A DNA stretch of 64,000 nt, taken from contig NZ_SJPS01000006.1 in the NCBI RefSeq assembly GCF_007860015.1, positions 1 to 64,000 on the forward strand, written 5' to 3'. The DNA comes from Bythopirellula polymerisocia (GTDB taxonomy: Bacteria; Planctomycetota; Planctomycetia; Pirellulales; Lacipirellulaceae). Numbering within the stretch: the first letter of the stretch is position 1; every line of letters starts with the position of its first letter. The position numbers and the translations under genes are program-made. The notes under the pieces were generated by a model, which was given only the letters and a program-made list of their open reading frames with translations, did no database searches and was not told the origin of the DNA. Positions 25,909 through 34,785 of this stretch are shown one piece after another.

Positions 25909-27210
25909 TTATACAGGAGCCTTGCTGCGGTCTGCTTGCGGGACATACTTGCCAAGCTTCTGCTCAGCAAAAATTGGCTTGAGTCTGGCAAGCCGTTGCC
26001 GACCGTGTTCCATGGGCAAACTAACCATAGAATCTCCCACCAGCGGCTTGCAATAGGCTACGAACTCGTCTGAGACGTCCAGGCCATCGGCCGATATCCA
26101 CTTGTCTGGAAAAGTCCGCTCACTGTTGGCCACGTCCGGCAGAGGCACCTTGTCATAGGTCACGCCATAGGTGGAACTAGGTTTGCGCAATATCGTAGAC
26201 ATGAACCCGCTCTCTCCTGCGGCGGCGAGCTGCAGCGCCTTCACACCGACTTCATATGCCTCGTCCAAATCTACAACCGAAGCGTAACCGATGGAATTTC
26301 GCTGGTCGGTTCCTGAGACGTTACAACGCGCAGCACCCTTCGTAGCCAATCCCTTCGAGTTGAGATAATTGACGATGAGTTGTGCCACCGTGAGTTGGCT
26401 TGCGCCAAATGACGTATGGCCAAAGGAGTCCTTGACTTCGCCGAGGTCCCCCACATCGAGCCCTTCACTTACCACCAACATCACCCGACCATCGCGTTTG
26501 AGTTGGTCGTTCACGTTATCGGCAACTTGCTCCAGAGTGACTTTTCGCTCTGCGAGATAAATCTGCAACGGCATCTCACGATCCGGATCAGCCAGCCGAG
26601 CCGCGGCGGGAATGAACCCGATCTTGCGACCCATCGCTTGCATTACTAGCACAGGATCGGCCGGTGAGGAGCCTGCGTTTTCTTCGTTGCAGTTCTGCAC
26701 CATGTGCATCCAGTATTTGGCACAGGAGCCATAGCCGGGCGTATGATCGATAAGTTTGAATTCACTATCACCGACGTCGTTGTCGATGGTCTTAGGAACT
26801 CCAACTCCAATTAGATCGAGCCCGCGCTCCTGACCAAGTTTGGCGACCTTGTTGGCAGTATCCATCGAATCATTGCCTCCAATGTAGAGGAAGTATCCGA
26901 TGTCGTGAGCCTTGAAGACGTCCATCACTCGGTCGAAATCTTCGTTCTGCCAGCTCTTGAGCTTATACCGACAAGTGCCGATGGAACCTGCGGCGGGAGT
27001 AAACCGAAGGAGGGCGATTTCTTCTGGGGACTGTGCTGAAAGATCGATGAGCTCTTCCTTGAGAACTCCTTCGATGCCGTGATGACCGCCGTAGATCGTT
27101 CTCACTTCCGACGACTCACGGGCCGCTTCTACGATGCCTCGTAGAGTGCTATTGATAACGCAACTCGGTCCGCCACTCTGGGCAACAACCATGTTTATCG
27201 GACGACCCAT
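25909..27210 (-). CDS. pfp: 6-phosphofructokinase, predicted pyrophosphate-dependent
   Basis: 433 residues from ATG 27210 (GGAG seven bases upstream). Phosphorylates fructose 6-phosphate. Donor preference can be read from two positions: GGNDS at 111-115 has Asp114 where ATP enzymes have Gly, and PKTIDND at 139-145 has Lys140, both marks of PPi-dependent enzymes. The first Asp of the usual GGDD is Asn113 here, which is unusual. If PPi-dependent the reaction is reversible. First gene of the five-gene operon. Confidence 0.9.
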   Translation of the reverse strand: MGRPINMVVAQSGGPSCVINSTLRGIVEAARESSEVRTIYGGHHGIEGVLKEELIDLSAQSPEEIALLRFTPAAGSIGTCRYKLKSWQNEDFDRVMDVFKAHDIGYFLYIGGNDSMDTANKVAKLGQERGLDLIGVGVPKTIDNDVGDSEFKLIDHTPGYGSCAKYWMHMVQNCNEENAGSSPADPVLVMQAMGRKIGFIPAAARLADPDREMPLQIYLAERKVTLEQVADNVNDQLKRDGRVMLVVSEGLDVGDLGEVKDSFGHTSFGASQLTVAQLIVNYLNSKGLATKGAARCNVSGTDQRNSIGYASVVDLDEAYEVGVKALQLAAAGESGFMSTILRKPSSTYGVTYDKVPLPDVANSERTFPDKWISADGLDVSDEFVAYCKPLVGDSMVSLPMEHGRQRLARLKPIFAEQKLGKYVPQADRSKAPV

Positions 27211-27376
27211 ACTAGCTCCACAAAGCAGCTTCTCACCGCATTTTCGCTTGAAAGACAAAGCCTGTTGCCCGGGGCAACCACGCTAGAATACCGCATTGTA
27301 GCGGGAGAAATGCGAGCCAACAATTGGCACACTTTTGCAAAATGTGGCGAGTGTGATACGGAAAATCCAACAACGG

Positions 27377-29218
27377 CTACTGATAAACCGGCAGGGTTAA
27401 GATACGCTGTTCGATTTTTTCCAATTCTGCGTTTATAAGGGCACCGTCATCTTTCGCGTATCGGGTGCGGAGTGTGTCTCCCTGCATTCCCTCCGCTAAA
27501 TCGTCAATTTCCGGAAGATAACGATTTACGGTGAATTCCTCGGCTATCTGCTCCAGTCCAAATTTACCAGCCAGCATTTTTTCTGCAAAGAGAATCCCCG
27601 CTCGATTCGCTGCCATGTCTACAAAACTAAAGCCTGTGCCACCGTTTGCGTCGAGCATCTCTTTGGCCAATCCGACTCCACGAGCAGTTGTACCACCAAG
27701 AGCGACTGCTAGATGCGCCGATACAAAAAAATGCTTGGCCAGATCGGTGCGTCCGCGCATAGTCGGATTGCCGAGGAATGCCTGTCGCTCTTTACTCGCT
27801 TCTTCGGTTTCTACCTGCGACACCAATCCACTAGTAAGTGGAAAATTGCGCAAGACTCCTTCCGAATCCATAAAGATCCCGAGGGCGAGCAGCATGGACT
27901 GGTTCGCATCGGGAGATTGAAACTCATTTGCTATTGCTGCCGCTTCACGAACAAAGCGAGCCGTGAGATCATCTCCGGTCAAATTGTTTGCCCCCTGGAT
28001 TCCTCCCTCGGCAGCTCTCTTCTCTGCCCGAGCATTTTCCATCTTCGCCATTTGGGTGAGCAACCGCAACACTTCTCTGACCTCTTGTACCAACCGAGGA
28101 GAAGTGGCCATGGATACTAACCGCTTGTACTGTGCTGCGGCAGGATCGTTGGGTAGTGCGTCGGCGAGTACTTCATAGATCTCAATCATGCGCTGCTTTG
28201 TGGGGAGTGAAACATCCGCAAACCTCGTTACGCTACGCTGGCGTAACTCATCGCTAAGCAGCGACATTAGCAAAGAATTAACTGGGTCGAATTGGATATG
28301 TCCGCCAAAATTTGCCGGTTGCATCACGTCAAACACGGGTCGCATGACGCTACTCGGCTCGGGGCTATGTGTCGCACCCAAGAAATGCCCGAGTTCATGC
28401 ACTAGGAGTTGAAGTCGATGAGATTCGCGGACGTTGCGGGCTCGCTCTTTAAGAAGGATGTAGGGATGCAGTGTGCCGCGGCTTCCCCCCATATGGGTTC
28501 GCCCCGCTGTAAGTTCGTATTGGCTGCTGAATCCAATGACCAATCGCGCTGGTTTCGTGGGGACTTTTTGTTCAAATTCCTGCATGGATTGAAAAAAGTC
28601 TCGCGTGTCGTCGTTCGAATCCCAGGTTGCGACGTCTACTACTTCCAGTTGTACTCCACAGTTTTGCTCGAGAATGCGTGATGCGGCCGCGACTCGCTCG
28701 CGCAGGCGGGGTTCCCAGATCGAACGATGCGTCGGTTCATCATCATCCACCGCGATCTTCACGGGGATTTTAAATGGCTCATATTTGTGTGGAGCGCTTA
28801 ATTTGCCAGGGATTGGTGTCTTGGGTTGAAGATCGCTCTTTCCCAATCCGATTCTCTCCAGATCAAGGGAGCTACCGTCCGGGCCTCGCTTGAAGAAATA
28901 GGCGCTTCCAGCAGACAAATCGAACGTCTGAAATACTATGCCCTGGCCAAATCGTACATTCAGGCTTCCCGTGAAAAACACGGGCTTTGAGTCACCCGGA
29001 GATATGCTAAGCGAGCGCCTCGTTTCTCCAAAGGGATGCAACTCGACAGTTACCCCAGACAGCGTTCGATTGGAAAGCACCACCACTTCTGCCCAAACTG
29101 GTACGGTCGCTGACCACTCACAGAGTAAACCAATGCCGAGGATCAACAGTCGTCTGATTGTCAAAATAGAGAGAGAGGGCACAAGGACCACCAGAAGGAG
29201 AGGGAACGCATAAATCAA
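27377..29218 (-). CDS. Exported metzincin-type zinc metalloprotease
   Basis: 613 residues as drawn from a TTG at 29218; an in-frame TTG about 19 residues later would give a neater signal peptide (TIRRLLILGIGLL..., cleavage after VWA). The zinc site is complete: HELGHFLGATH at 274-284 (three His, catalytic Glu) with the Met-turn SVMRP at 290-294, so the metzincin clan is well supported. A beta-rich domain lies at 45-135 and a helical C-terminal region of unknown role at about 330-613. No PEP-CTERM or dockerin. Start remains uncertain. Confidence 0.8.
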   Translation of the reverse strand: MIYAFPLLLVVLVPSLSILTIRRLLILGIGLLCEWSATVPVWAEVVVLSNRTLSGVTVELHPFGETRRSLSISPGDSKPVFFTGSLNVRFGQGIVFQTFDLSAGSAYFFKRGPDGSSLDLERIGLGKSDLQPKTPIPGKLSAPHKYEPFKIPVKIAVDDDEPTHRSIWEPRLRERVAAASRILEQNCGVQLEVVDVATWDSNDDTRDFFQSMQEFEQKVPTKPARLVIGFSSQYELTAGRTHMGGSRGTLHPYILLKERARNVRESHRLQLLVHELGHFLGATHSPEPSSVMRPVFDVMQPANFGGHIQFDPVNSLLMSLLSDELRQRSVTRFADVSLPTKQRMIEIYEVLADALPNDPAAAQYKRLVSMATSPRLVQEVREVLRLLTQMAKMENARAEKRAAEGGIQGANNLTGDDLTARFVREAAAIANEFQSPDANQSMLLALGIFMDSEGVLRNFPLTSGLVSQVETEEASKERQAFLGNPTMRGRTDLAKHFFVSAHLAVALGGTTARGVGLAKEMLDANGGTGFSFVDMAANRAGILFAEKMLAGKFGLEQIAEEFTVNRYLPEIDDLAEGMQGDTLRTRYAKDDGALINAELEKIEQRILTLPVYQ

Positions 29219-29272
29219 GAAACCTAAGCAGTGACTCTCGCTATTCTAACTCGACATTGCAGTAAGGGCGAA

Positions 29273-29962
29273 TCACTTTTCCAATAGCTCAAGTAGTTCC
29301 TGCATCGCCAGCATGTTGCGTTCTTGACCTGTGGCAGTGAAGACCGAAAGCAGATTCATCAGCATACGGGCCAGCCATTGCCGGTGAGTTGCCCGTGGCA
29401 ACCAATCAAGCGAGATGACTATTGGCTGACCTGCAGTTTGCACGATCCGATCTTTGGCTTCCTGGACAGTTAACACAGTTCCGCTAAAAAAGGGATCGAC
29501 GAACATCGATTTGCTTGATTCAATACCGGTAGATTCTACCTCTGCCATGAAGTGTCCAGGTGAATTGATGCCGTGAACGACCAGACCCACGAGTTCGGCA
29601 ACCCTCTTATAGACAAGCACTAAAGTAATCGGCAGCCCTCGGCGTGCGAGCAATACATCCGGCAAGTAACTATTCGCCGGGTTGTAATAGTCGTCCGAAT
29701 TACCATGCAGACCGAACACGTCGAAAAGCACATCGTGTAGGTGCGCAAGCAACGCTTCGTCTGACTTCGAGTGAACCCGATTCTTGACGGTAGCTGCCAG
29801 TTGTTCAATGATCGCCTCTGCCTCAGCAAGACTTGCTTCAGGTCGTTCATGGAGTGCAATCGCAAAAGCGGCACGAAACAACCCTGTGCTTGTGTCAATA
29901 CTCGCCAACTCTGATTCGAAGAGCTGATAGGCGGCAAGTCGGCAATAGATGGGAGTTCGCAT
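29273..29962 (-). CDS. SirB1-family transglutaminase-like protein
   Basis: 229 residues. Matches the SirB1/transglutaminase_9 pattern: NPANSYLPDVLLARRGLPITL (beginning about residue 92), VYKRVAELVGL, and GINSPGHFM near 138. The nucleophilic Cys of true transglutaminases is not seen near the expected place, consistent with a non-catalytic family. Its role is unknown. Confidence 0.8.
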   Translation of the reverse strand: MRTPIYCRLAAYQLFESELASIDTSTGLFRAAFAIALHERPEASLAEAEAIIEQLAATVKNRVHSKSDEALLAHLHDVLFDVFGLHGNSDDYYNPANSYLPDVLLARRGLPITLVLVYKRVAELVGLVVHGINSPGHFMAEVESTGIESSKSMFVDPFFSGTVLTVQEAKDRIVQTAGQPIVISLDWLPRATHRQWLARMLMNLLSVFTATGQERNMLAMQELLELLEK

Positions 29963-30040
29963 ATTTCTAGTTTAGCGAACTCGTCAACAGATGGCATTCA
30001 GATTGTTCTGGGGCTTTCAGATATCTTAGGCGTGCGAAGT

Positions 30041-30850
30041 TTATTCTAGCGCTGCTCGGAAGAGTACTTCTTCACTTGGCCGCTCGGCACTAGCAAAGTC
30101 ATCGATCGTTAACCAGATCTCAGCATAATCAGCGGCCCCTTGAGGCAAGTCGATTAGGGAACTTGAAGTGCCACTATCACCAACAAGGAGTGTCGCCAGG
30201 CTCAGAAAATCCCCCGTTTTCAATTCAGCCCAAAGTTGCAAAGTTGAATCAGGCTTCGTGGTGGGAAGACCTGCCACCAGTACATGCCATTGATTCACCG
30301 ACTCGTTTCGTACAATCGAGACCATCATGTCCTTGCTACCGGCCAATTGCTTGAGTCCCACCGTTCGAAAACCAGATGATGGTTGATCGTGCGCAAGATC
30401 TCCCCACATTTCTTGCTTGGTAGAACCACGCGAGTTCTCGGCTATATCGAGTACACCCGACAATGCTTTCCAACTGACCACTGCCGCCATGGCACCCAGC
30501 AGCGTAGCCGCGATCACATAGGGAATTACACGTGAGTTTGCCGATGGAGAAGGAGTGCTCGTGTCGAGTACAACGTGATCCTTTGAGAGTGGACCGGCAG
30601 AGAGATCTTGCGCATCAAGATTCTTGTCACTGCGAATTGTGGCCATGAGCCGTTCTGTAATCGCGGGAGGAACCTTAACTGGATCAAGACTAATAGCCAG
30701 ACTCGCCCAAGCATCAGAAACTTCGGCTAGCTCTCGTCCGCATGCTTCACAACCTTCCTCCAAATGATTGCGGAGCTCGGTCTGAACCAAGGGATCTAGT
30801 TGTCCCAAAGCATAGTCCATGAGCAGATCTTTTCGATCTTCGCAATTCAT
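30041..30850 (-). CDS. Anti-sigma factor, zinc-type with RskA-like C-terminal domain
   Basis: 269 residues. The cytoplasmic N-terminus has a zinc-type HxxxxCxxC patch (HLEEGCEACG, about 28-37), one membrane helix at about 108-128, and a C-terminal domain with the RskA-like pattern WHVLVAGLPTTKPDSTLQLW. Its start overlaps the stop of the sigma gene by 4 bases (30847-30850), a tight sigma and anti-sigma pair. Presumed to hold the neighbouring sigma factor at the membrane. Confidence 0.88.
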   Translation of the reverse strand: MNCEDRKDLLMDYALGQLDPLVQTELRNHLEEGCEACGRELAEVSDAWASLAISLDPVKVPPAITERLMATIRSDKNLDAQDLSAGPLSKDHVVLDTSTPSPSANSRVIPYVIAATLLGAMAAVVSWKALSGVLDIAENSRGSTKQEMWGDLAHDQPSSGFRTVGLKQLAGSKDMMVSIVRNESVNQWHVLVAGLPTTKPDSTLQLWAELKTGDFLSLATLLVGDSGTSSSLIDLPQGAADYAEIWLTIDDFASAERPSEEVLFRAALE

Positions 30851-31488
30851 TCTTGATTCCGCTCCTGGAAAGTTGGAGTTAGTTTTGTGCGGAGACGGTT
30901 CAATCCTTGTCGGATTCGGCTCTTGACGGTCCCCAAGGGGGACTGCAAGCGATCAGCTATCTGCTGATGACTCAGTCCCTCGAAAAATGACAATTCTAAC
31001 ACTTCTCTCTGCACAGCATCGAGCTTCATGAGGGCAGCCCGAACCAGTTGGGCCTCTTCTTTTCCACTGGCATTCTCCCCGGGTGACCCAATCGGATCAA
31101 CTGAATGATTTACCAACTCGGGAGTCAAAACGTTGGCCACGCGACTTCCTTGCCGACCCAAACTCCGCAGCCGATCAATAGCTCGACTCCTCGCTATCAA
31201 CAGCATATACGTCTGAGGAGAGCTTCTCGATGAGTCATATCGGTCTGGATGTTGCCAGATTTCCCAAAAAACTTCCGCTAGTACGTCCTCTGCAGTGTGC
31301 CTATCGCAAAGCACCCTCAGGCAGACTGCATAAACCCTTTCTCCAAAAAGACTTAGAAGATTCTGAAACGCGGATTCGTCCCTCTCCCGCAAGGCAGACA
31401 TCCAGCCTACCGCTGCATCTTGGCCTTCTGATGCACCGCATGGCTGGGTAGCCGAGAGTTGGCCAGCTTCTGGAGGAGTTTCTCTCAT
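30847..31488 (-). CDS. ECF sigma factor, SigK-like
   Basis: 213 residues. Region 2 (about 37-105: FGERVYAVCLRVL, AEDVLAEVFWEIW, TYMLLIARSRAIDRLR) and region 4 (about 150-200: LDAVQREVLELSFFEGLSHQQIADRL, here pattern only) are complete. It overlaps its anti-sigma gene, as SigK/RskA pairs do. The stimulus cannot be read from sequence. Confidence 0.92.
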   Translation of the reverse strand: MRETPPEAGQLSATQPCGASEGQDAAVGWMSALRERDESAFQNLLSLFGERVYAVCLRVLCDRHTAEDVLAEVFWEIWQHPDRYDSSRSSPQTYMLLIARSRAIDRLRSLGRQGSRVANVLTPELVNHSVDPIGSPGENASGKEEAQLVRAALMKLDAVQREVLELSFFEGLSHQQIADRLQSPLGTVKSRIRQGLNRLRTKLTPTFQERNQE

Positions 31489-31521
31489 ATTTCCGCTAAT
31501 TCGATTGGCAATCGATTATTG

Positions 31522-32148
31522 CTAGATTTCCATGGACTGGCTTTTGGGTACGACGGAGTGCATTACTGTGGGAGGCCTCGCAGGTTCTCTTGAATCTATC
31601 GAGCGCAACGGAAAAACGGCCTCTGTCATCCAGCACCCGGAGCAATCACCTTCAATCTGTTTCGAGAGCACGAACTGAAAGACCTGCACACCGCCAAGCG
31701 AATCGAGCAAGGATACCGTCACTGTGGCATGATCGTCGTGGATATCCGGACTTCCAATGAGCAGTTCCTGCGGTGAGAGTAGTACATCATAAGGAGGCCG
31801 CTGGACCATCTTGGCAAAGCGTGAAATTGGTCCGGTCATACTTTTATTTGCTGGTGAAGCAAATACGAAGCATTGATTAATCCCTTGAAGTCGGTCGGCA
31901 GAGCCCAATCCTTCCAATTGGTAGGCCACTACTTCCCGAGGGCTGAAGCGTGGGTCAGGTTTTATAGGTGCTTCGGCAACAAATTCCTCTGAAGAGCTCA
32001 AATCTGTTACTTGCTCTACCTGGAAAGCTTGTCCGAAGTACAACAGGGCCTGGATCAAAAGAGACAGCAGAAATCCAAATGCAAAGAAACATACAATAAC
32101 GACTGCAAGCCCACCTCGGCTGGATTCTTCGCGTTGAATGCTATTCAT
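31522..32148 (-). CDS. Membrane-anchored DUF4864-like protein
   Basis: 208 residues. One membrane helix at about 14-38, then an extracytoplasmic domain. The region from about 70 (SPREVVAYQLEGLGSADRL, then FVFASPANK and FAKMV) fits DUF4864. A CSGC pair lies near residue 170. Function unknown. It is 33 bases upstream of the sigma gene on the same strand and may belong to its regulon. Confidence 0.65.
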   Translation of the reverse strand: MNSIQREESSRGGLAVVIVCFFAFGFLLSLLIQALLYFGQAFQVEQVTDLSSSEEFVAEAPIKPDPRFSPREVVAYQLEGLGSADRLQGINQCFVFASPANKSMTGPISRFAKMVQRPPYDVLLSPQELLIGSPDIHDDHATVTVSLLDSLGGVQVFQFVLSKQIEGDCSGCWMTEAVFPLRSIDSREPARPPTVMHSVVPKSQSMEI

Positions 32149-32449
32149 AGCAATCGCTTTCTTGCGGACAACAAATACAGTCGACCGCCAAACTCGATGA
32201 TCAGTTCAAGTCCATTCCACAAGCAACACAATACTTCGCCGGAACGTGCCAATCGATCACCCTATCATGGAAGCGCCATAGCTCATAGAGATGTGTGGGA
32301 TGTATTTCGTTCGGAGTAAGGCGAACTATTGCAACTTATCATCAATTCCAACGACTCCCGCAGTATATCCAGAAAACAGCCAAAACGGTGCTTAAATTAT
32401 GATCTGAACCACTTGATCTACAAAAATCTCAACCAGGAAGTGCGACTAA
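32149..32449. other. 301-bp gap, nothing recognised
   Basis: Between two minus-strand genes. Presumed to hold the promoter of the DUF4864 and sigma group and the end of avtA. No clear hairpin, repeat or promoter pair seen. Confidence 0.4.
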
Positions 32450-33724
32450 TCAACTAGAGCCCTGATGAATTCGCCGCAGTTCGTCGGCGATGATCTTGAT
32501 GCCCTCGGCAACAGTGGCTTCTGACTGAGAAAAGGTGAGTCGAATGCACTGGCGTTGATGTGGCCACTCATCGCCCGTATCAAGACCGAAGAAGAAATAC
32601 TCGCCCGGCACAATTAGCACGCCACGCTTTTTCAGTCGCTCATAAAGTTCACGCGTGCTAATGGGCAACTCTGGAAACCACAACCAGAGAAAAAAGGCAC
32701 CCTCGCTGCGGTGAACGAGATAAGGAAAATCATCTCCGAAATGCTCGGCGATAAGCGCCTGGGCAGCTTGTGACTTGGTTTGGTAGAAGGGCCGAATGAT
32801 ATCTCGGGCAAGCTTGAGGATTTCTCCGCTGGCCAAGAGCGGTTCGACGATCGTTTGCCCCATGTTCGTATTTGCCAGACCAATGATGCAAGTCATCGAA
32901 CTTATACGACTGACGATTTCTTTGCTCGCCAGCACGATTCCTGTGCGCGTGCCTGGTAACCCCAGCTTAGATAGGCTGAAAGTCATCACCATGTCGGAGT
33001 TCCACATGGGCTTTATCGGTTCGAAGACGGCAGCGGGAAAAGGCTCGCCGTAGGCGTTATCTATTAGCAGGGGAATCTGTCGCTCGGCTGCAAGTCGAGC
33101 GAGATGGTTGATCTCCTCGTCGGTGAGTACATTGCCAGTCGGGTTGGTAGGTCGACTCACGCAGATCGCGCCAATGTCATCTCCCACTTCCAGCGAGTCG
33201 AAGTCAATGCGGTATTTGAAAGTATGCTCGTCGAGTCGGTCAATCAACGGGCGTTTGCTCGCAAAAATCTCAGGGATGAGCCCCTGATCAGAGTAACCAA
33301 TATACTCCGGCACAATAGGGAGTAATATTCGCCGCCGATTGCCAGCCGGCATCTCGCCGGCAAGTAGCATGAATAAGAAGAAAAACGCCGTCTGTCCACC
33401 GACGGTGACAGCGATATTGTCACGACTAACATCCCAACCATAGGCGTTCCGAAGACACGTGGTAACCGACTCACGAAACTCTGGATTGCCCGCTGGTCCA
33501 TCGTAATTGGAGAGCATCCGGTCGCAAAGTGGCTCGTTTGCAACGATTTCCGTAAGTCGCTGTCGCCAGAGGGCCTGTACCTCCGGGATATGGGCCGGAT
33601 TGCCCCCGCCAAGCATGTACATCGAACTCCCACCGGCCAAGGCTGCACCGAGGTCGTCCATTAATTCGACAATCCCACTGTGCCCTGAAAGGGCCTGACC
33701 GATTTTGCTTAGTTGGAGATTCAT
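32450..33724 (-). CDS. avtA: Valine-pyruvate aminotransferase
   Basis: 424 residues from ATG 33724 (MNLQLSKIGQAL); E. coli AvtA is of similar length. PLP-dependent fold type I enzyme exchanging the amino group between valine and pyruvate. Motifs: YDGPAGNPEFRE (about 72-83), SRPTNPTGNV (about 190-199), DNAYGEPFP, and the PLP Lys in SLSKLGLPGTRTG. No other branched-chain genes nearby. Confidence 0.92.
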   Translation of the reverse strand: MNLQLSKIGQALSGHSGIVELMDDLGAALAGGSSMYMLGGGNPAHIPEVQALWRQRLTEIVANEPLCDRMLSNYDGPAGNPEFRESVTTCLRNAYGWDVSRDNIAVTVGGQTAFFFLFMLLAGEMPAGNRRRILLPIVPEYIGYSDQGLIPEIFASKRPLIDRLDEHTFKYRIDFDSLEVGDDIGAICVSRPTNPTGNVLTDEEINHLARLAAERQIPLLIDNAYGEPFPAAVFEPIKPMWNSDMVMTFSLSKLGLPGTRTGIVLASKEIVSRISSMTCIIGLANTNMGQTIVEPLLASGEILKLARDIIRPFYQTKSQAAQALIAEHFGDDFPYLVHRSEGAFFLWLWFPELPISTRELYERLKKRGVLIVPGEYFFFGLDTGDEWPHQRQCIRLTFSQSEATVAEGIKIIADELRRIHQGSS

Positions 33725-33789
33725 AGTTCCAGATCGTTCAGTTGTAGCTTTCTCGATACTTATACTCGCTTGCGCTTTTGCTCGCCGAA

Positions 33790-34773
33790 TTATGTGGTGC
33801 AATCGACCAACACCTTGCCAATTGCTCCACGTTCGACAGCTTCGTGGGCAGCTATGGTCTCATTCAAATGGAAACGCTCGCCAATATTGTGAGAGAGTTC
33901 TCCATCAGCAAGCCAGCGGGAAATGTCGACTAACGCGCGCTCAAGCAACTCTTGCGGAGACCCGAACACTAGCACATGGCGAACTACGACACCACGGTAC
34001 ATCAGATCATAGAAAGGCAACTTAGGTTCAGGTTCGGCTTGCGATGCGTAGGTGGCGATGATGCCCCCCATGCGAATCGCGCGGAGACTCGTCGGAAGAT
34101 TGCCACCAAATTCGACTTCGACGATGCGATCGGCACCTTTTCCGTCGGTGATCTCCAGCACAAGGTCGCCGATGTCTGTTTCGCGGTAGTTAAGCACATG
34201 ATCGGCACCAGCCTTCATGGCCAATCCCGCTTTCTCGTCGGTGCTGACAGTGGCAATAACCCGTGCTCCCGCGAGCCGAGCAAATTGCACGGCATAGCAA
34301 CCCACGGCTCCTGCACCACCCGTCACAAGCACGGTTTTCCCGGCAACTTCACCATCGGCAAACACACTGGCGTAGGCCGTGAGTGCCGGAATACCGAGGC
34401 ACGCTCCCTCGGAAAAGTCACAATCATCAGGCAGCGGCACGGCTTGCGAGGCTGGCAGAGATACTAATTCTGCAGCAGTACCGAAATCGCGTTGCCACTG
34501 GGCTGCATAAAGCCAAACTCGTTCTCCCACGCGACTAGAATCGACATTCTCACCGACCGCATCGATCACGCCGGCACCATCAAAGTGGGGAACTATCCGT
34601 GGGGAGGTCATCGTTCCTCGGCCTCCTTGGCGCCGTTTGACGTCGATAGGGTTGACTCCAGAGACATGCACCGCCACGCGTACCTCGCCCGGTTCCGGTT
34701 GAGAATCGGGCAGATCACCAAACTTGAGCACCTCGGCGGCGGATCCCAGTCGTTCGTACCAAACCGCTTTCAT
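33790..34773 (-). CDS. NADPH:quinone reductase-like MDR oxidoreductase
   Basis: 327 residues from ATG 34773, preferred because AGGAG stands at good spacing; a TTG nine bases upstream is too close to it. Medium-chain reductase with a GroES-like domain (SGVNPIDVKRR, about 38-48) and the NADPH-binding GGAGAVGCYAVQ (about 150-161). No catalytic zinc cysteines, so it belongs to the quinone-oxidoreductase branch. The start lies 12 bases past the stop of the transporter gene at 34786, so the two are likely co-transcribed. Confidence 0.9.
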   Translation of the reverse strand: MKAVWYERLGSAAEVLKFGDLPDSQPEPGEVRVAVHVSGVNPIDVKRRQGGRGTMTSPRIVPHFDGAGVIDAVGENVDSSRVGERVWLYAAQWQRDFGTAAELVSLPASQAVPLPDDCDFSEGACLGIPALTAYASVFADGEVAGKTVLVTGGAGAVGCYAVQFARLAGARVIATVSTDEKAGLAMKAGADHVLNYRETDIGDLVLEITDGKGADRIVEVEFGGNLPTSLRAIRMGGIIATYASQAEPEPKLPFYDLMYRGVVVRHVLVFGSPQELLERALVDISRWLADGELSHNIGERFHLNETIAAHEAVERGAIGKVLVDCTT

Positions 34774-34785
34774 GACAAACAACTC

